Source of the DNA: Nitrospira sp.
GTDB lineage: Bacteria; Nitrospirota; Nitrospiria; Nitrospirales; Nitrospiraceae
Direction of reading: 5' to 3'
DNA: 64,000 nt
NCBI GenBank assembly: GCA_005116965.1
Contig: SWDG01000025.1
Span: forward strand, 137,214-201,213
Part shown: piece after piece, positions 43,205-51,522 of the stretch
How the letters are laid out: the number at the start of each line of letters is the position of its first letter
How positions within the stretch are numbered: position 1 is the first letter of the stretch
Notes under the pieces: model-generated
Seen by the model: the letters and a program-made list of their open reading frames with translations, nothing else
Told to the model about the DNA's origin: nothing
Databases searched by the model: none
Translations under genes and position numbers: made by a program

Positions 43205-43900
43205 ATGGCGATCACTGTCGTCATTCCAACCTTAAACGAAGAAAAGAACCTTCCACAAACCCTTGCGCGCCTATCGGCGGCTGCCCTGAGGGAGATCATC
43301 ATCGTTGACGGCGGCAGCACCGACAGCACCGTCAGCCTCGCTGAAGAATTTTGCGCCCATACGCTCAATGCCCGCATCATGACGTCGTCACGCGGGCGCG
43401 CGCGCCAAATGAACGAAGGGGCAAAAGTCAGCCAGGGGGAGATCTTACTCTTCCTGCATGCCGACACCCAGTTGCCGGCACAAGCCGGACCGATCATAGA
43501 ACTAGCCTTGAGCAAGCACCCCTCAGCTGTGGGCGGGCGTTTCAACGTTCGATTCGACAATCCCTCGGTTTGGGGCCGAGTCATCAGTTTCTTTATGAAT
43601 CGCCGGTCGCGCGTGACGGGCATCGCGACCGGCGACCAAGCTCTCTTTGTCCGCCGTCACGTGTTCGAACGGCTCGGAGGCTTTTCCGAGATTCCGCTGA
43701 TGGAAGATATCGAATTCAGCAGTCGGCTGCAGCAAGCGGGGCGAACGGTGGCGCTCCGGAACGCTGTCATCACCTCCTTTCGTCGGTGGGATACACAGGG
43801 CCCGCTGAGAACCATTCTCTTGATGTGGGCCCTGCGCTTTCTGTACTGGGCAGGAGTCAGCCCTCACCGGCTCAAGAACTTTTACGCTACTATCCGATGA
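43205..43900 (+). CDS. TIGR04283-type family 2 glycosyltransferase
   Basis: This 231-residue GT-A protein has VVIPTLNEEKNLPQTL (nucleotide-sugar loop), IIVDGGSTDST, the SRGRARQMNEGA segment, LLFLHADTQLP (DxD-like) and a membrane-proximal C-terminus. These match TIGR04283, named for arsenosugar biosynthesis in some genomes. The stop overlaps the TIGR04282 gene start (ATGA); the two families are regularly adjacent. No arsenic methyltransferase is seen, so the sugar product is open. Confidence 0.9.
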   Translation: MAITVVIPTLNEEKNLPQTLARLSAAALREIIIVDGGSTDSTVSLAEEFCAHTLNARIMTSSRGRARQMNEGAKVSQGEILLFLHADTQLPAQAGPIIELALSKHPSAVGGRFNVRFDNPSVWGRVISFFMNRRSRVTGIATGDQALFVRRHVFERLGGFSEIPLMEDIEFSSRLQQAGRTVALRNAVITSFRRWDTQGPLRTILLMWALRFLYWAGVSPHRLKNFYATIR

Positions 43901-44634
43901 AACCAACAACAACCCCTCACCAGACAGCCCTGGTGGTTTTTGCCAAAGCGCCGATTCCTGGCCAGGTCAAGACACGCCTCTGCCCGCCGCTCACTCCCGA
44001 TGAAGCCGCTACACTCCATGGGAGCTTCGTCCTTGATACCCTAGAGCGAACAAAAGCTGCTGTCGCGACGTTGAAGTTGCCAATCGATCGGTATCTGGCC
44101 TGCGCCCCGTCGGCGACGCACGTCTTTTTCAAGATTATGGAGGAACGGCAAGGCGTAAAGCTGATCGATCAAGTTGGCGCCGACCTCGGTGCGCGCATGA
44201 GCCAGTCTTTTCAAATATTGTTCTCGCAAGGATACCGACAAGTTGTCCTCATTGGGACGGATGTGCCGACACTTCCGCTCGACCATGTTAAACAAGCACT
44301 CACCGCGCTGGAGAATCATGATCTCGTGCTCGGTCCAGCGTTGGACGGAGGGTACTATCTGATCGGCCTCAAGCGGATGGCACCGGGACTCTTCACCGAT
44401 ATGCCATGGTCGACCGATCAGGTTCTCAGACTCACACAGGAGAAAGCAGCGACGATCGGCCTCAAGGCTTCCTTGATTCAACCGTGGCGCGATGTCGATT
44501 CCCTGGCCGATCTAGAAGCCCTCATACAAGCTTGCAACGCCGAGGCCAAGAAGGCGAAGAATGATCGGGTGTTTTCAAGCCGCACAACCGGCGTACTTCA
44601 GGCACTCGCCAAACGACTTTGTTCGAGAGCATAA
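43897..44634 (+). CDS. TIGR04282/DUF2064 glycosyltransferase-like protein
   Basis: This 245-residue protein starts at the ATG overlapping the previous stop; the 427-residue track ORF includes out-of-frame shadow sequence. It shows VVFAKAPIPGQVKTRLCPPL (nucleotide-binding signature), VVLIGTDVPTLPLDHV and LGPALDGGYYLIGLK, all diagnostic of DUF2064/CofC-like nucleotidyl or glycosyl transferases. It is predicted to activate or transfer the sugar used by its TIGR04283 partner. The arsenosugar label is inherited from the family and not proven here. Confidence 0.9.
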   Translation: MKPTTTPHQTALVVFAKAPIPGQVKTRLCPPLTPDEAATLHGSFVLDTLERTKAAVATLKLPIDRYLACAPSATHVFFKIMEERQGVKLIDQVGADLGARMSQSFQILFSQGYRQVVLIGTDVPTLPLDHVKQALTALENHDLVLGPALDGGYYLIGLKRMAPGLFTDMPWSTDQVLRLTQEKAATIGLKASLIQPWRDVDSLADLEALIQACNAEAKKAKNDRVFSSRTTGVLQALAKRLCSRA

Positions 44635-44666
44635 TAGCGTTCCTAACTGTTCAATCGAGGGGCCAC

Positions 44667-45401
44667 ATGAACCAGCACGTCGCACTCATCACCGGAGGGG
44701 CGAAAGGCATCGGGCGGGGGATCGCCCTCGATCTCGCTTCCCGGCAGTGGAACATTGCCTTCTGTTACAGGACCAGCGACACGGAGGCTAAGACAACGGC
44801 GCAGGAGATCACGCAGCGAGGAGGACAAGCGCTGGCCATCCGGTGCGATGTTTCCGACTCCGTAGCGGCCAAGAACATGGTCACGCAGGTTGAAAAGGAA
44901 TGGGGGCGAATCGATGTCCTGATCAATGGCGCAGGCCCCTATCATCGCATCAACCTGTTCGACGAAACCATCGAAGGCTGGAACGACATGTTCGATGGCA
45001 ACTTGCATCCTATCTTCTATCTGGCTCAAGCTGTCGCGCCGGGCATGAAGGCCCGCAAGGCTGGCCGTATCATCAGCTTCAGCATGGCCAATGCGGACCA
45101 GATGGAAGCACAGCCCGACGTGACCGCCCACTACATCGCCAAGGCCGGCGTGCTGATCCTGACGCGTACTTTGGCGAAGTTGTTGGCCCCCTATGGCATT
45201 ACCGTCAATACCATCTCGCCAGGCTTCATCGATTCTGGCAGTGCGCCGCCGCAAGAACTTGCGGCAATGACGAAGCGTATCCCCGCCGGCTACATTGGAA
45301 CGGTCGATGACACCGTGGCAGCTGTTCGTTATCTGCTGAGTGAAGACGCGCGGTACGTGAACGGAGCGAATATCCAAATCAGTGGAGGTTGGGGAATATG
45401 A
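44667..45401 (+). CDS. Short-chain dehydrogenase/reductase with shifted catalytic motif
   Basis: This 244-residue SDR starts at the ATG behind CGAGGGG. It has TGGAKGIGRGIA (9-20), INGAG (86-90) and a C-terminal GANIQISGGWGI. The catalytic stretch is TAHYIAKAG: the position four residues before Lys159, where Tyr is expected, is His155, and a Tyr stands one residue later. The usual form would be TAYHIAK or TAYYIAK, so the two residues look swapped. It could be an active variant or a degenerate site. It is the last clear gene of the plus-strand operon. Confidence 0.87.
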   Translation: MNQHVALITGGAKGIGRGIALDLASRQWNIAFCYRTSDTEAKTTAQEITQRGGQALAIRCDVSDSVAAKNMVTQVEKEWGRIDVLINGAGPYHRINLFDETIEGWNDMFDGNLHPIFYLAQAVAPGMKARKAGRIISFSMANADQMEAQPDVTAHYIAKAGVLILTRTLAKLLAPYGITVNTISPGFIDSGSAPPQELAAMTKRIPAGYIGTVDDTVAAVRYLLSEDARYVNGANIQISGGWGI

Positions 45402-45634
45402 AGAGATGGAACGACATTCAGGTTACTTCCTTGCTCACTGAGCGCGCACCCGGAATGATCGTAGTTTCAAATCAAGGATTGTGCTCGCTCAATGTGCGCA
45501 GTGGAACCAACCTGAATGCCGTTCCTGAGAAGGGACAGGAGGGTAGCGGCGCTCGGCCAATACGCGCAGGGAAACCAACCTGGATACTGTTCTTTGGGGA
45601 GAAGGGAGTTCAGGAAATGGAGGGGTACAGATGA
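45398..45634 (+). CDS. Doubtful small ORF linking SDR and zinc-binding gene
   Basis: This 78-codon frame has an ATG that overlaps the SDR stop (ATGA) and a TGA that overlaps the next gene start (ATGA). That double coupling is the only argument for it. The sequence (MKRWNDIQVTSLLTERAPGM and following) resembles no family known to me and spans an imperfect direct repeat. It may be spacer that happens to be open. Confidence 0.3.
   Translation: MKRWNDIQVTSLLTERAPGMIVVSNQGLCSLNVRSGTNLNAVPEKGQEGSGARPIRAGKPTWILFFGEKGVQEMEGYR
45495..45610. repeat. Imperfect direct repeat, 68-bp period
   Basis: GCGCAGTGGAACCAACCTG (from about 45496) recurs as GCGCAGGGAAACCAACCTG (from about 45564). Similarity continues through a following GTTC and AGAAGGGA. 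Two copies are seen. Confidence 0.55.
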
Positions 45635-46035
45635 AATCGGAACGGGAACGCGAAGCTCACAGTCGTTTCGTTCAGGCGCTTCAACACGAACATGTGACCT
45701 GCGCCAAGCCCGGTTGCAGCGGGCCGATGCAGGTGACGGATCACACCCCGCATAACGGAAAGGTCAAGAAGTATGAAGCCGAATGTGAGCAATGCCATGC
45801 GGTGGAACAGATCACAGGCAAAGAAGAGCACGCGCCTCCCTGGGACATCGCCTCAATCACGATGATGGCCGAGATCCACCTACTCCATGACCAACCGGCC
45901 TGCCCCTACGACGACACCCCCATTACCTTCATCTCTTTACCCAATCCCCGGCGCAAAGCTCGGTACCGCCTTCTGTGCTACTACTGCGGTCGGCACACAG
46001 AAATGAACTGGCCTCCTCGGGAAGCAAAAAGCTAA
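45631..46035 (+). CDS. Hypothetical protein with multiple CxxC motifs
   Basis: This 134-residue protein has CAKPGC (about 24-29), CEQC (about 52-55), a Cys in DQPACPYDD (about 90) and CYYC (about 115-118). It could form one or two zinc-ribbon sites. Charged termini and no signal peptide suggest a cytosolic protein. No family is recognised. The neighbours give no functional hint, and it converges with the alpha/beta hydrolase gene. Confidence 0.75.
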   Translation: MKSEREREAHSRFVQALQHEHVTCAKPGCSGPMQVTDHTPHNGKVKKYEAECEQCHAVEQITGKEEHAPPWDIASITMMAEIHLLHDQPACPYDDTPITFISLPNPRRKARYRLLCYYCGRHTEMNWPPREAKS

Positions 46036-46068
46036 TTCGGCGAGTGCATCGCACCCTGTACCTTGACT

Positions 46069-46836
46069 TCAGTATGCAGCGAGCGCCTTCCGAATGAACT
46101 CCCCAAGCTGGCGAAAGTAGGCTCGCCCACCCACCAGATACGTGTCGTTATGTCCGGCACCTTCGACCACATACCAGTCCTTCGGCGGTTTGGCCGCGTC
46201 GAAAACCTGGCGACCAAACTCAATGGGAATAATCTCATCCTTGTCCCCATGGATGATCAGCTTTGGAAGCGACAGCTTCGGCAACCGGTCGATCAATAGA
46301 TGTGTTGCTCCAAGGAGCCAATGCACGGGTAACCCACCATAATAGAACTTGGCCACTGCTTCGATGGAAGGAAACGATGATTCAAGGATAAGGCCTAAGG
46401 CCGGTTGTTGTACTGCAAGTTCACCTGCCACGGATGCTCCCAGCGATCGGCCGAACAGCACGATTCGTTCTGGACGGATCTTTCTGATTCGCGTGAGGTA
46501 CTCATACGCACCGTACGCATCCTGGTAGAGTCCTACCTCGCTGGGGCTAGAGCCCTGACTCTTCCCATATCCGCGATAGTCGAACAAGAATATCGATAGT
46601 CCCATCTGGTAGAGGAGCTTGAGATTGTCAAGGCGATTGATGATGTTTCCGGCATTGCCATGGCACCAGAGCATCACCGGACGATCAGCTGCCGCCTCGA
46701 CATACCAGCCGAACAGTCTCGCTCCATCGGCGGCTTGGAACCACACATCCTCAAGCGGCAATCCGCTGAGCCTTGCCCAATCTCGGTCTTGCCACGGTTC
46801 GGGATGATAGACGAAGAATTGGTCGAGAAAACTCAC
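46069..46836 (-). CDS. Alpha/beta hydrolase (ABHD13/17-like)
   Basis: This 255-residue serine hydrolase has an oxyanion HGNAGNI (about 59-65), a nucleophile elbow FGRSLGASVA (Ser near 130), Asp in IIHGDKDEIIP (about 199) and His in EGAGHNDTY (about 228). These form a complete triad. The layout HGNAGN plus DYRGYGKSQG is shared with BEM46/ABHD13-type hydrolases. It has no strong signal peptide, though the N-terminus (FLDQFFVYHPEPW) may associate with a membrane. The substrate is unknown. Confidence 0.92.
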   Translation of the reverse strand: MSFLDQFFVYHPEPWQDRDWARLSGLPLEDVWFQAADGARLFGWYVEAAADRPVMLWCHGNAGNIINRLDNLKLLYQMGLSIFLFDYRGYGKSQGSSPSEVGLYQDAYGAYEYLTRIRKIRPERIVLFGRSLGASVAGELAVQQPALGLILESSFPSIEAVAKFYYGGLPVHWLLGATHLLIDRLPKLSLPKLIIHGDKDEIIPIEFGRQVFDAAKPPKDWYVVEGAGHNDTYLVGGRAYFRQLGEFIRKALAAY

Positions 46837-46881
46837 GGAGGGAGGATAACGGAACTTTTTTCAGGAAGGAAGGGATGGCGT

Positions 46882-48789
46882 CTAGAAAAACGCCTGCACG
46901 CTGAACAGGACATCATTGTCCCTGTCCCGATGGTTGTACTCCAGCCTGACCGTCCAATTTTGAGCCAGCGTGAAGCGCGAACTAACATACCATCGGAAAT
47001 CGTCGGACTTGTCCCCCAACGGAAATTTTAGATAGGATCCCGTCGCCATGAGTTTCCATCGCTCCGTGAGATCGGCCAACATCCCGACTGTGCCGCCACC
47101 ACCCACCCGATGCAGCTCATGATAGGCCTTGCTGATGTTGACCTCGGTTTCCGCAAAGGCGAATAGGACTTCCCGATTGAGTAACCGCAATTCCTTTGCC
47201 CCTCCGATCCCAGCGTTGAAGAGGCCGTTGCTGCAGAGCTGACAATCATGATGCCGGATGGTGTTCATGCCGATGTTGAGCTTCCAGGAGGGTGCGTGAA
47301 AGACAGAATCGATCGGCGAGAGGGACAAAAGATTCAGCAACGTGGCTCGTTCTACCCTGGTCTGACCCGCTCGGTTGTAATGCCGTACCGTGATGGAGGC
47401 CATTTCAATCTGCGCATCGGGAGTATACCCAACCTCTGGATCGAGCAAGTCGTGATAGCCGCCTCGGAAGGTCGCTTCTTCAAACGTATCGTTATTGCGC
47501 CAACCGCCTCCGATGACTGCACGTGAGGTCTTATGGCCCAGTTCTGGCTGTTTCGCAAATGGGCGCACGGTAAACTCCTCGGATGGGATGCGAAGCTGAC
47601 TGCGGGTTGTCAAAACCGTCCTATTGCGTTCCTTCCACTCCGGTTTTGGGGAGTCACTCGTCTCAAGCCGATACCGCAAATAGTCCGACGCCAGATCAAG
47701 CACAAAGGCTTGTTTGGGAGGGGCCAGCCGGGTATAGATCGGCGAAGCTACCTCGCTGAGGTCTTCTGTGATCCGATGAGCCAGATCTCGCTCTTCAGCG
47801 GGCAAGGACTCCCGCTTTCGTTTGATCACCGTGCTGCGAGATGGCCTGTACGTGATATCTGACACCAAGCTGGGTTTTGAGACGACCAATCGAATCGTAT
47901 CGGCAGGGACAGTCCACCCAATAAACTCATCCGTCAAATGTAGATCTGGATTGGCATAGTCCAAGAGCGCAAGAATATGGTACGAGCAATTCTCCTTAAA
48001 AAAGAAATAGTCGAAGTAGGCATTTCCTAATTCCCATGCATGCATCAGAAAACGCCGCAATTGGTTTCCCGTGAGATTCAGGCGATATTCCCAAATATCG
48101 CGGTTTTCGATGTCTCGATACTGCTGCACCTTGAGGTAATAGGGAATCGTCGAAAAATACCCCTTATAGCTTCCAAAGATGCCTCGTATAGGATAGGCAA
48201 GCCCGGCGTCGGGAGGTACATCTGCTGCATAGTTGATGGTATAGGCGAGAATGCGGGTCTGTTCGGTCTGGCCTTTTTGATCAACACGAAACAAGGTATG
48301 GCCGAACATGGAGGCTGGATTATTCAGAAAAGCTGAAGGGAAGATCAGAGAAATTGATTGGACCTCGAAATCCTCGTACCACCGATCAAATCGTTCGCAG
48401 GAAAGCGCTGGAAGCCGAGTCGGATCAAACTGCAGTTGCTCTTTCAGCCAGTGATACCGAGCGATGAACGCGCACTGAGCCGGCTGTCGAGAGCGACCGA
48501 CCAGTTCAACAGAGAAGAATTGTGCAAGGGTCGCCGCAAGCTCAGAAGACGGATCCGTCTTCCCATTGGAAGACAAGAAAAATCCTGGATCATCCTGCTC
48601 ACTTTCATATCCTCCCAAAATTCCTTTCCGATAGTGCAACAGTAGGTGCCACTCACGTTGCTCGGCAAGCTTCTTTTCTTGAGCTTGTTCGATCAGCTGT
48701 GTGAGATAAACTCCAGGATCGGCTCGCAGGACATTGGAAGGGAAGGGAGCTAATAAACAGGTTAGAAACGCGAGAAGAAAGACCAGCAC
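46882..48789 (-). CDS. DUF4105 domain outer-membrane-associated protein
   Basis: This 635-residue protein has a signal peptide (MLVFLLAFLTCLLAPFPSNVLRA). The DUF4105 core lies at about 110-330 and shows SLIFPSAFLNNPASMFGHTL, GIFGSYKGYFSTIPYYLKVQ and FFKENCSYHILALLDYA. The conserved His, Lys, Asn and Cys residues look like a catalytic NlpC-like site. The C-terminal half is rich in alternating strands (WKLNIGMNTIRHHDC to YNHRDRDNDVLFSVQAFF), with a terminal Phe typical of outer-membrane barrels. The start is GTG directly downstream of a terminator, so it needs its own promoter or read-through. Function unknown. Confidence 0.88.
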   Translation of the reverse strand: MLVFLLAFLTCLLAPFPSNVLRADPGVYLTQLIEQAQEKKLAEQREWHLLLHYRKGILGGYESEQDDPGFFLSSNGKTDPSSELAATLAQFFSVELVGRSRQPAQCAFIARYHWLKEQLQFDPTRLPALSCERFDRWYEDFEVQSISLIFPSAFLNNPASMFGHTLFRVDQKGQTEQTRILAYTINYAADVPPDAGLAYPIRGIFGSYKGYFSTIPYYLKVQQYRDIENRDIWEYRLNLTGNQLRRFLMHAWELGNAYFDYFFFKENCSYHILALLDYANPDLHLTDEFIGWTVPADTIRLVVSKPSLVSDITYRPSRSTVIKRKRESLPAEERDLAHRITEDLSEVASPIYTRLAPPKQAFVLDLASDYLRYRLETSDSPKPEWKERNRTVLTTRSQLRIPSEEFTVRPFAKQPELGHKTSRAVIGGGWRNNDTFEEATFRGGYHDLLDPEVGYTPDAQIEMASITVRHYNRAGQTRVERATLLNLLSLSPIDSVFHAPSWKLNIGMNTIRHHDCQLCSNGLFNAGIGGAKELRLLNREVLFAFAETEVNISKAYHELHRVGGGGTVGMLADLTERWKLMATGSYLKFPLGDKSDDFRWYVSSRFTLAQNWTVRLEYNHRDRDNDVLFSVQAFF

Positions 48790-48795
48790 GGCGTG

Positions 48796-48839
48796 AAAAA
48801 AGGCAACAAGGGCCCTGACATCTCTGCCAGGGCCCCTTG
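48796..48839 (-). terminator. Rho-independent terminator after the DUF3015 gene
   Basis: CAAGGGGCCCTG and CAGGGCCCTTG (minus strand) form an 11-bp GC-rich stem with one bulged base, followed by GCCTTTTTT. It lies directly after the DUF3015 stop and just before the DUF4105 start. Confidence 0.85.
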
Positions 48840-48846
48840 TGCGAAT

Positions 48847-49356
48847 TTAGCGTACCGATGCTTGCGCGAGGACTGGATGGCCCGCGACCGCATCATTCAG
48901 AGACTTCACCAATGCGACCGGAGAAGCTTCTCCAGCTTGAACCAGGGACGTATACCGTTCCTGGGTCATGGCGAAGAACGCAGCGTGGCGCTCCGCTGGT
49001 ACACCCATCAGCGTCGCAAGCGAGGCCAAGTGTTCGCCCTGCCCTTGAGCCATCTCGGCGCTGAGCGCATCGAAATTCAGCGAGGCAAACATCGTCGTCT
49101 TATGCTCGCTCATGACCTTGCCATCGTTGGTGCATCCGGAGGTTCCAAAGCTGATGCCGAACGTCTGGCTGCCAAAGGTGCCGTTCGTGGTGGCCTGCAG
49201 CACTTGGGGAGCGATTTCCTTCTGCCCCTTATACTCACCCCAAGCCAACTTTCCCAATCCACAGCCCGGACCGGTGTCTGGATTTGCTGCCATCGCCAGA
49301 CCCGCCTGAACGCTGAAGAGCACGGCGATAGACAATACAAGCACTTTCTTCGACAT
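48847..49356 (-). CDS. DUF3015 family exported protein
   Basis: This 169-residue protein starts at the ATG behind GGAGGAGG. A signal peptide (KKVLVLSIAVLFSVQAGLAMA) precedes the DUF3015 pattern PDTGPGCGLGKLAWGEYKGQ, QVLQATTNGTFGSQTFGISF and GTSGCTNDG. A helical C-terminal half contains DALSAEMAQGQGEHLASLA. The two Cys (about 33 and 75) probably pair. It is a small periplasmic or outer-membrane protein of unknown role. It ends at a strong terminator and is monocistronic. Confidence 0.92.
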   Translation of the reverse strand: MSKKVLVLSIAVLFSVQAGLAMAANPDTGPGCGLGKLAWGEYKGQKEIAPQVLQATTNGTFGSQTFGISFGTSGCTNDGKVMSEHKTTMFASLNFDALSAEMAQGQGEHLASLATLMGVPAERHAAFFAMTQERYTSLVQAGEASPVALVKSLNDAVAGHPVLAQASVR

Positions 49357-49647
49357 AAGTCCTCCTCCGTTAGAATTGATTAAACACCCACTACTGCATG
49401 CAAAAACACCGATTGAAGTATAAACGAATCCATCTCCGATGTTTATAGAAAATTGCCGGTTTCCAAAATAGTTAACAACACCGAGTGCGGCAGACAATTA
49501 TAGAGAAATCAAATCTGAGCGCAACAACTTTTTCTTGGCCCTACGATGGATAGCTCTCTACTCATGAGACCTTCCTCACATCTCCCACGGCATACATAGG
49601 ATACGATGCCCTTGCTTCACCCAACGAGTTCGCTGAGCGCTCGCGTT

Positions 49648-50079
49648 TTACTTTTGTGGAGTAGGAGCGGGAGTCGGTGACGTCGTGTCGGGATCGAGGG
49701 AGAATCCCATTCCGGGAGGATCCTGCTCCCATGCTCCAGGCGAGACCAGACCAATAAGCGGCAGCAGAATAACCGAACCCCCTACCACATCGGCAATCCC
49801 CAAGCCACTAAGCTTTTTAGAGGTCTGGCGAAATTGGCTCTTATATCCTGGTTTCTCCACTTCAACCAGTAGTTCCCCTCGCCGGGGAACCTGGTGCTGG
49901 AGCGGCGTGACACCAATCTGCTGGCCATTGATCCGCACCGTGGCGCCCGTGGGACTTGAACTGACCGTAAAGTTCTGAGACGATCCGCCAAAAAATGAAC
50001 AGCCAGCCAGAGCGATAGTAGAGAGAAGGATCATGAGCACACGAGAATACTGTTGACCAAGATTGATTCTCAATGGCAT
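49648..50079 (-). CDS. PEGA-domain lipoprotein
   Basis: This 143-residue protein has a lipoprotein signal ending LAGC (Cys near 27). A PEGA domain follows (about 36-82): VSSSPTGATVRINGQQIGVTPL, then RGELLVEVEKPGYKS. Next come a short hydrophobic stretch (VVGGSVILLPLIGLVSPG) and a Pro/Thr-rich tail. PEGA domains are surface-associated beta folds of unclear function. The 290 bp between this gene and DUF3015 hold no recognisable gene. Confidence 0.87.
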   Translation of the reverse strand: MPLRINLGQQYSRVLMILLSTIALAGCSFFGGSSQNFTVSSSPTGATVRINGQQIGVTPLQHQVPRRGELLVEVEKPGYKSQFRQTSKKLSGLGIADVVGGSVILLPLIGLVSPGAWEQDPPGMGFSLDPDTTSPTPAPTPQK

Positions 50080-50294
50080 GAGACGTCCTCCATTTTAGTT
50101 TTCCCACGTATATCACAGCAGGGCAGGGCTCGCAAATCTCGGGTGGGAACGAGGAGATCATCGTCTTTGTCTACGAGAGGAAGAGACTCACTGAACTTTG
50201 GCACCGTGACCTGTCCCCCCACAAGCAATATTTACCCACTCTCATTCCCGCCGCACTTCACCCACGCATACAACAACGCAAACCAAATTCCAGA

Positions 50295-50323
50295 TTGACG
50301 GGCACCACATATATGACTATACT
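50295..50323 (+). promoter_or_regulatory. Strong sigma-70 promoter of the TRL-like gene
   Basis: TTGACG (50295-50300) and TATACT (50318-50323) are exactly 17 bp apart. Transcription would start near 50330, about 60 nt before the ATG at 50390. Confidence 0.75.
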
Positions 50324-50331
50324 CCTGCGGG

Positions 50332-50358
50332 TGATTGCTTAAGACACCTAAGCAATCA
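50332..50358 (+). promoter_or_regulatory. Perfect 10-bp palindrome in the 5' leader of the TRL-like gene
   Basis: TGATTGCTTA (50332-50341) and TAAGCAATCA (50349-50358) are exact reverse complements around a 7-base loop. It begins right at the predicted transcription start. It could be an operator or a 5' hairpin stabilising the mRNA. The rest of the 310-bp gap (50080-50389) shows only the promoter. Confidence 0.7.
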
Positions 50359-50389
50359 GGAAATCTAACTTCTATTTAGGAGGATCTTT

Positions 50390-50713
50390 ATGAAGCACGC
50401 ATCCCGACTATCCCTCGCGGTTATTGCCCTTGTCGGCCTGAGCTTGAGCGGTTGTCAGATCGTCCAGTCTCCCATGATGGGCGGTATCTACAATGAAACC
50501 AAATACGGCGATACCGCAACCGACGAGGCAGTATCCTCCAAGGAGGGCAAGGCATGCGGCCAGTCGATTCTCGGATGGGTCGCAACCGGTGATGCAAGCG
50601 TCCAGGCTGCGAAAGCTGCCGGAGGGATCACCAAAGTCGCCTCCGTGGACCACTCCGCCAAGAATATCTTGGGTATCCTCGGTGAATGGTGCACGATCGT
50701 TCGTGGTAACTAG
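50390..50713 (+). CDS. TRL-like lipoprotein
   Basis: This 107-residue lipoprotein has a signal ending LSGC (Cys near 22). The TRL pattern follows: GGIYNETKYGD, then GKACGQSILGWVATGDASVQAAKAAGGI and a WCTIVRGN end with a Cys. TRL-domain proteins are small envelope proteins often close to tRNA or stress loci. Their role is unknown. Expression is probably high: strong promoter, AGGAGGA ribosome site and a clear terminator. It is monocistronic. Confidence 0.9.
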   Translation: MKHASRLSLAVIALVGLSLSGCQIVQSPMMGGIYNETKYGDTATDEAVSSKEGKACGQSILGWVATGDASVQAAKAAGGITKVASVDHSAKNILGILGEWCTIVRGN

Positions 50714-50734
50714 ACAGCTATAGAGTACGCTTTG

Positions 50735-50778
50735 GAAGGGCCTTCCGGAAATTCTCCAGAAGGCCCTTTCTTTTTCTG
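50735..50778 (+). terminator. Rho-independent terminator after the TRL-like gene
   Basis: GAAGGGCCTTC and GAAGGCCCTT form an almost perfect 11-bp stem with a 13-base loop, followed by TTTCTTTTT. Confidence 0.88.
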
Positions 50779-50800
50779 CCTTCATAACCTTCGTGAAACT

Positions 50801-51451
50801 GTGGGATTCGTTTCCCTCGTTCGATTGATCGCTCTCCCCAGTGCGTTGCTCTGCTCCCTATGTGTCACTGACGTAGCGGTCGCAGCCGAGTTTGGAGACG
50901 TGGAACTGAGCGCCTATGCGCTGGGCAGCTGGCCTCGTGATCTGACGATTTTCAACCAAGAGACGACGGTACCCGCCTCGATTCAAGACGGCTTCGGTGC
51001 TGGGCTAAAAGTGGGACTCTTCCCAGCTGCGCTCCGTCGAATGGTGGGCCTCGAGCTCGATTCCAACATGCACGGTGGAGCGATTTCCTTTCCCAACGTC
51101 GCCAATGGGCAGAACAATGGGGCTGGGCGCTCCGACCTCCTCATCCTGAATACGACATTCAACTTGATCCTGCGCTATCCGGGTGAGACGATTCGTCCTT
51201 ATGTTGGGTTCGGCCTAGGCTGGTCTCACGGCACACTCCTGAACCCAAACATTGCCGGACGAGACGATAAAGATTTTGACTCAGCCCGTGCCTTGGTTCA
51301 TCAATTTCTCGGCGGAGGGCAATTTATAATCAGTCCCAAGTGGTTTCTGTTCGGGGAGTATCGATACGTTTCGGCCGACTATCACTGGGAAGGACTGGCC
51401 ATGGATTTTCGCACCCACTATGGGTTGGTGGGCGTAGGCTTGCGCTTTTAA
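50801..51451 (+). CDS. Outer-membrane beta-barrel protein
   Basis: This protein has about 216 residues from the GTG at 50801, which gives a sensible signal peptide (VRLIALPSALLCSLCVTDVAVAA). The track start at 50732 lies inside the preceding terminator. Alternating amphipathic strands follow: EFGDVELSAYALGSW, RPYVGFGLGWSHGTLL, FLFGEYRYVSADYHWEGLAM and a final YGLVGVGLRF with C-terminal Phe. This is an OmpA/OmpW-like eight-strand pattern (porin_4/OMP_b-brl type). Function unknown. Confidence 0.85.
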   Translation: MGFVSLVRLIALPSALLCSLCVTDVAVAAEFGDVELSAYALGSWPRDLTIFNQETTVPASIQDGFGAGLKVGLFPAALRRMVGLELDSNMHGGAISFPNVANGQNNGAGRSDLLILNTTFNLILRYPGETIRPYVGFGLGWSHGTLLNPNIAGRDDKDFDSARALVHQFLGGGQFIISPKWFLFGEYRYVSADYHWEGLAMDFRTHYGLVGVGLRF

Positions 51452-51522
51452 TATCCTGGTATTGCCTGATGCCGGTTCCCCAGCACCAAGCTGACTCCGG
51501 ACTACCGCTTCAATCCTCCACT

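Noticed and set aside
43351-43896. N-terminal extension of the TIGR04282 gene in the track
   Set aside because: This part is an out-of-frame reading of the TIGR04283 gene; the true start is the ATG overlapping its stop.
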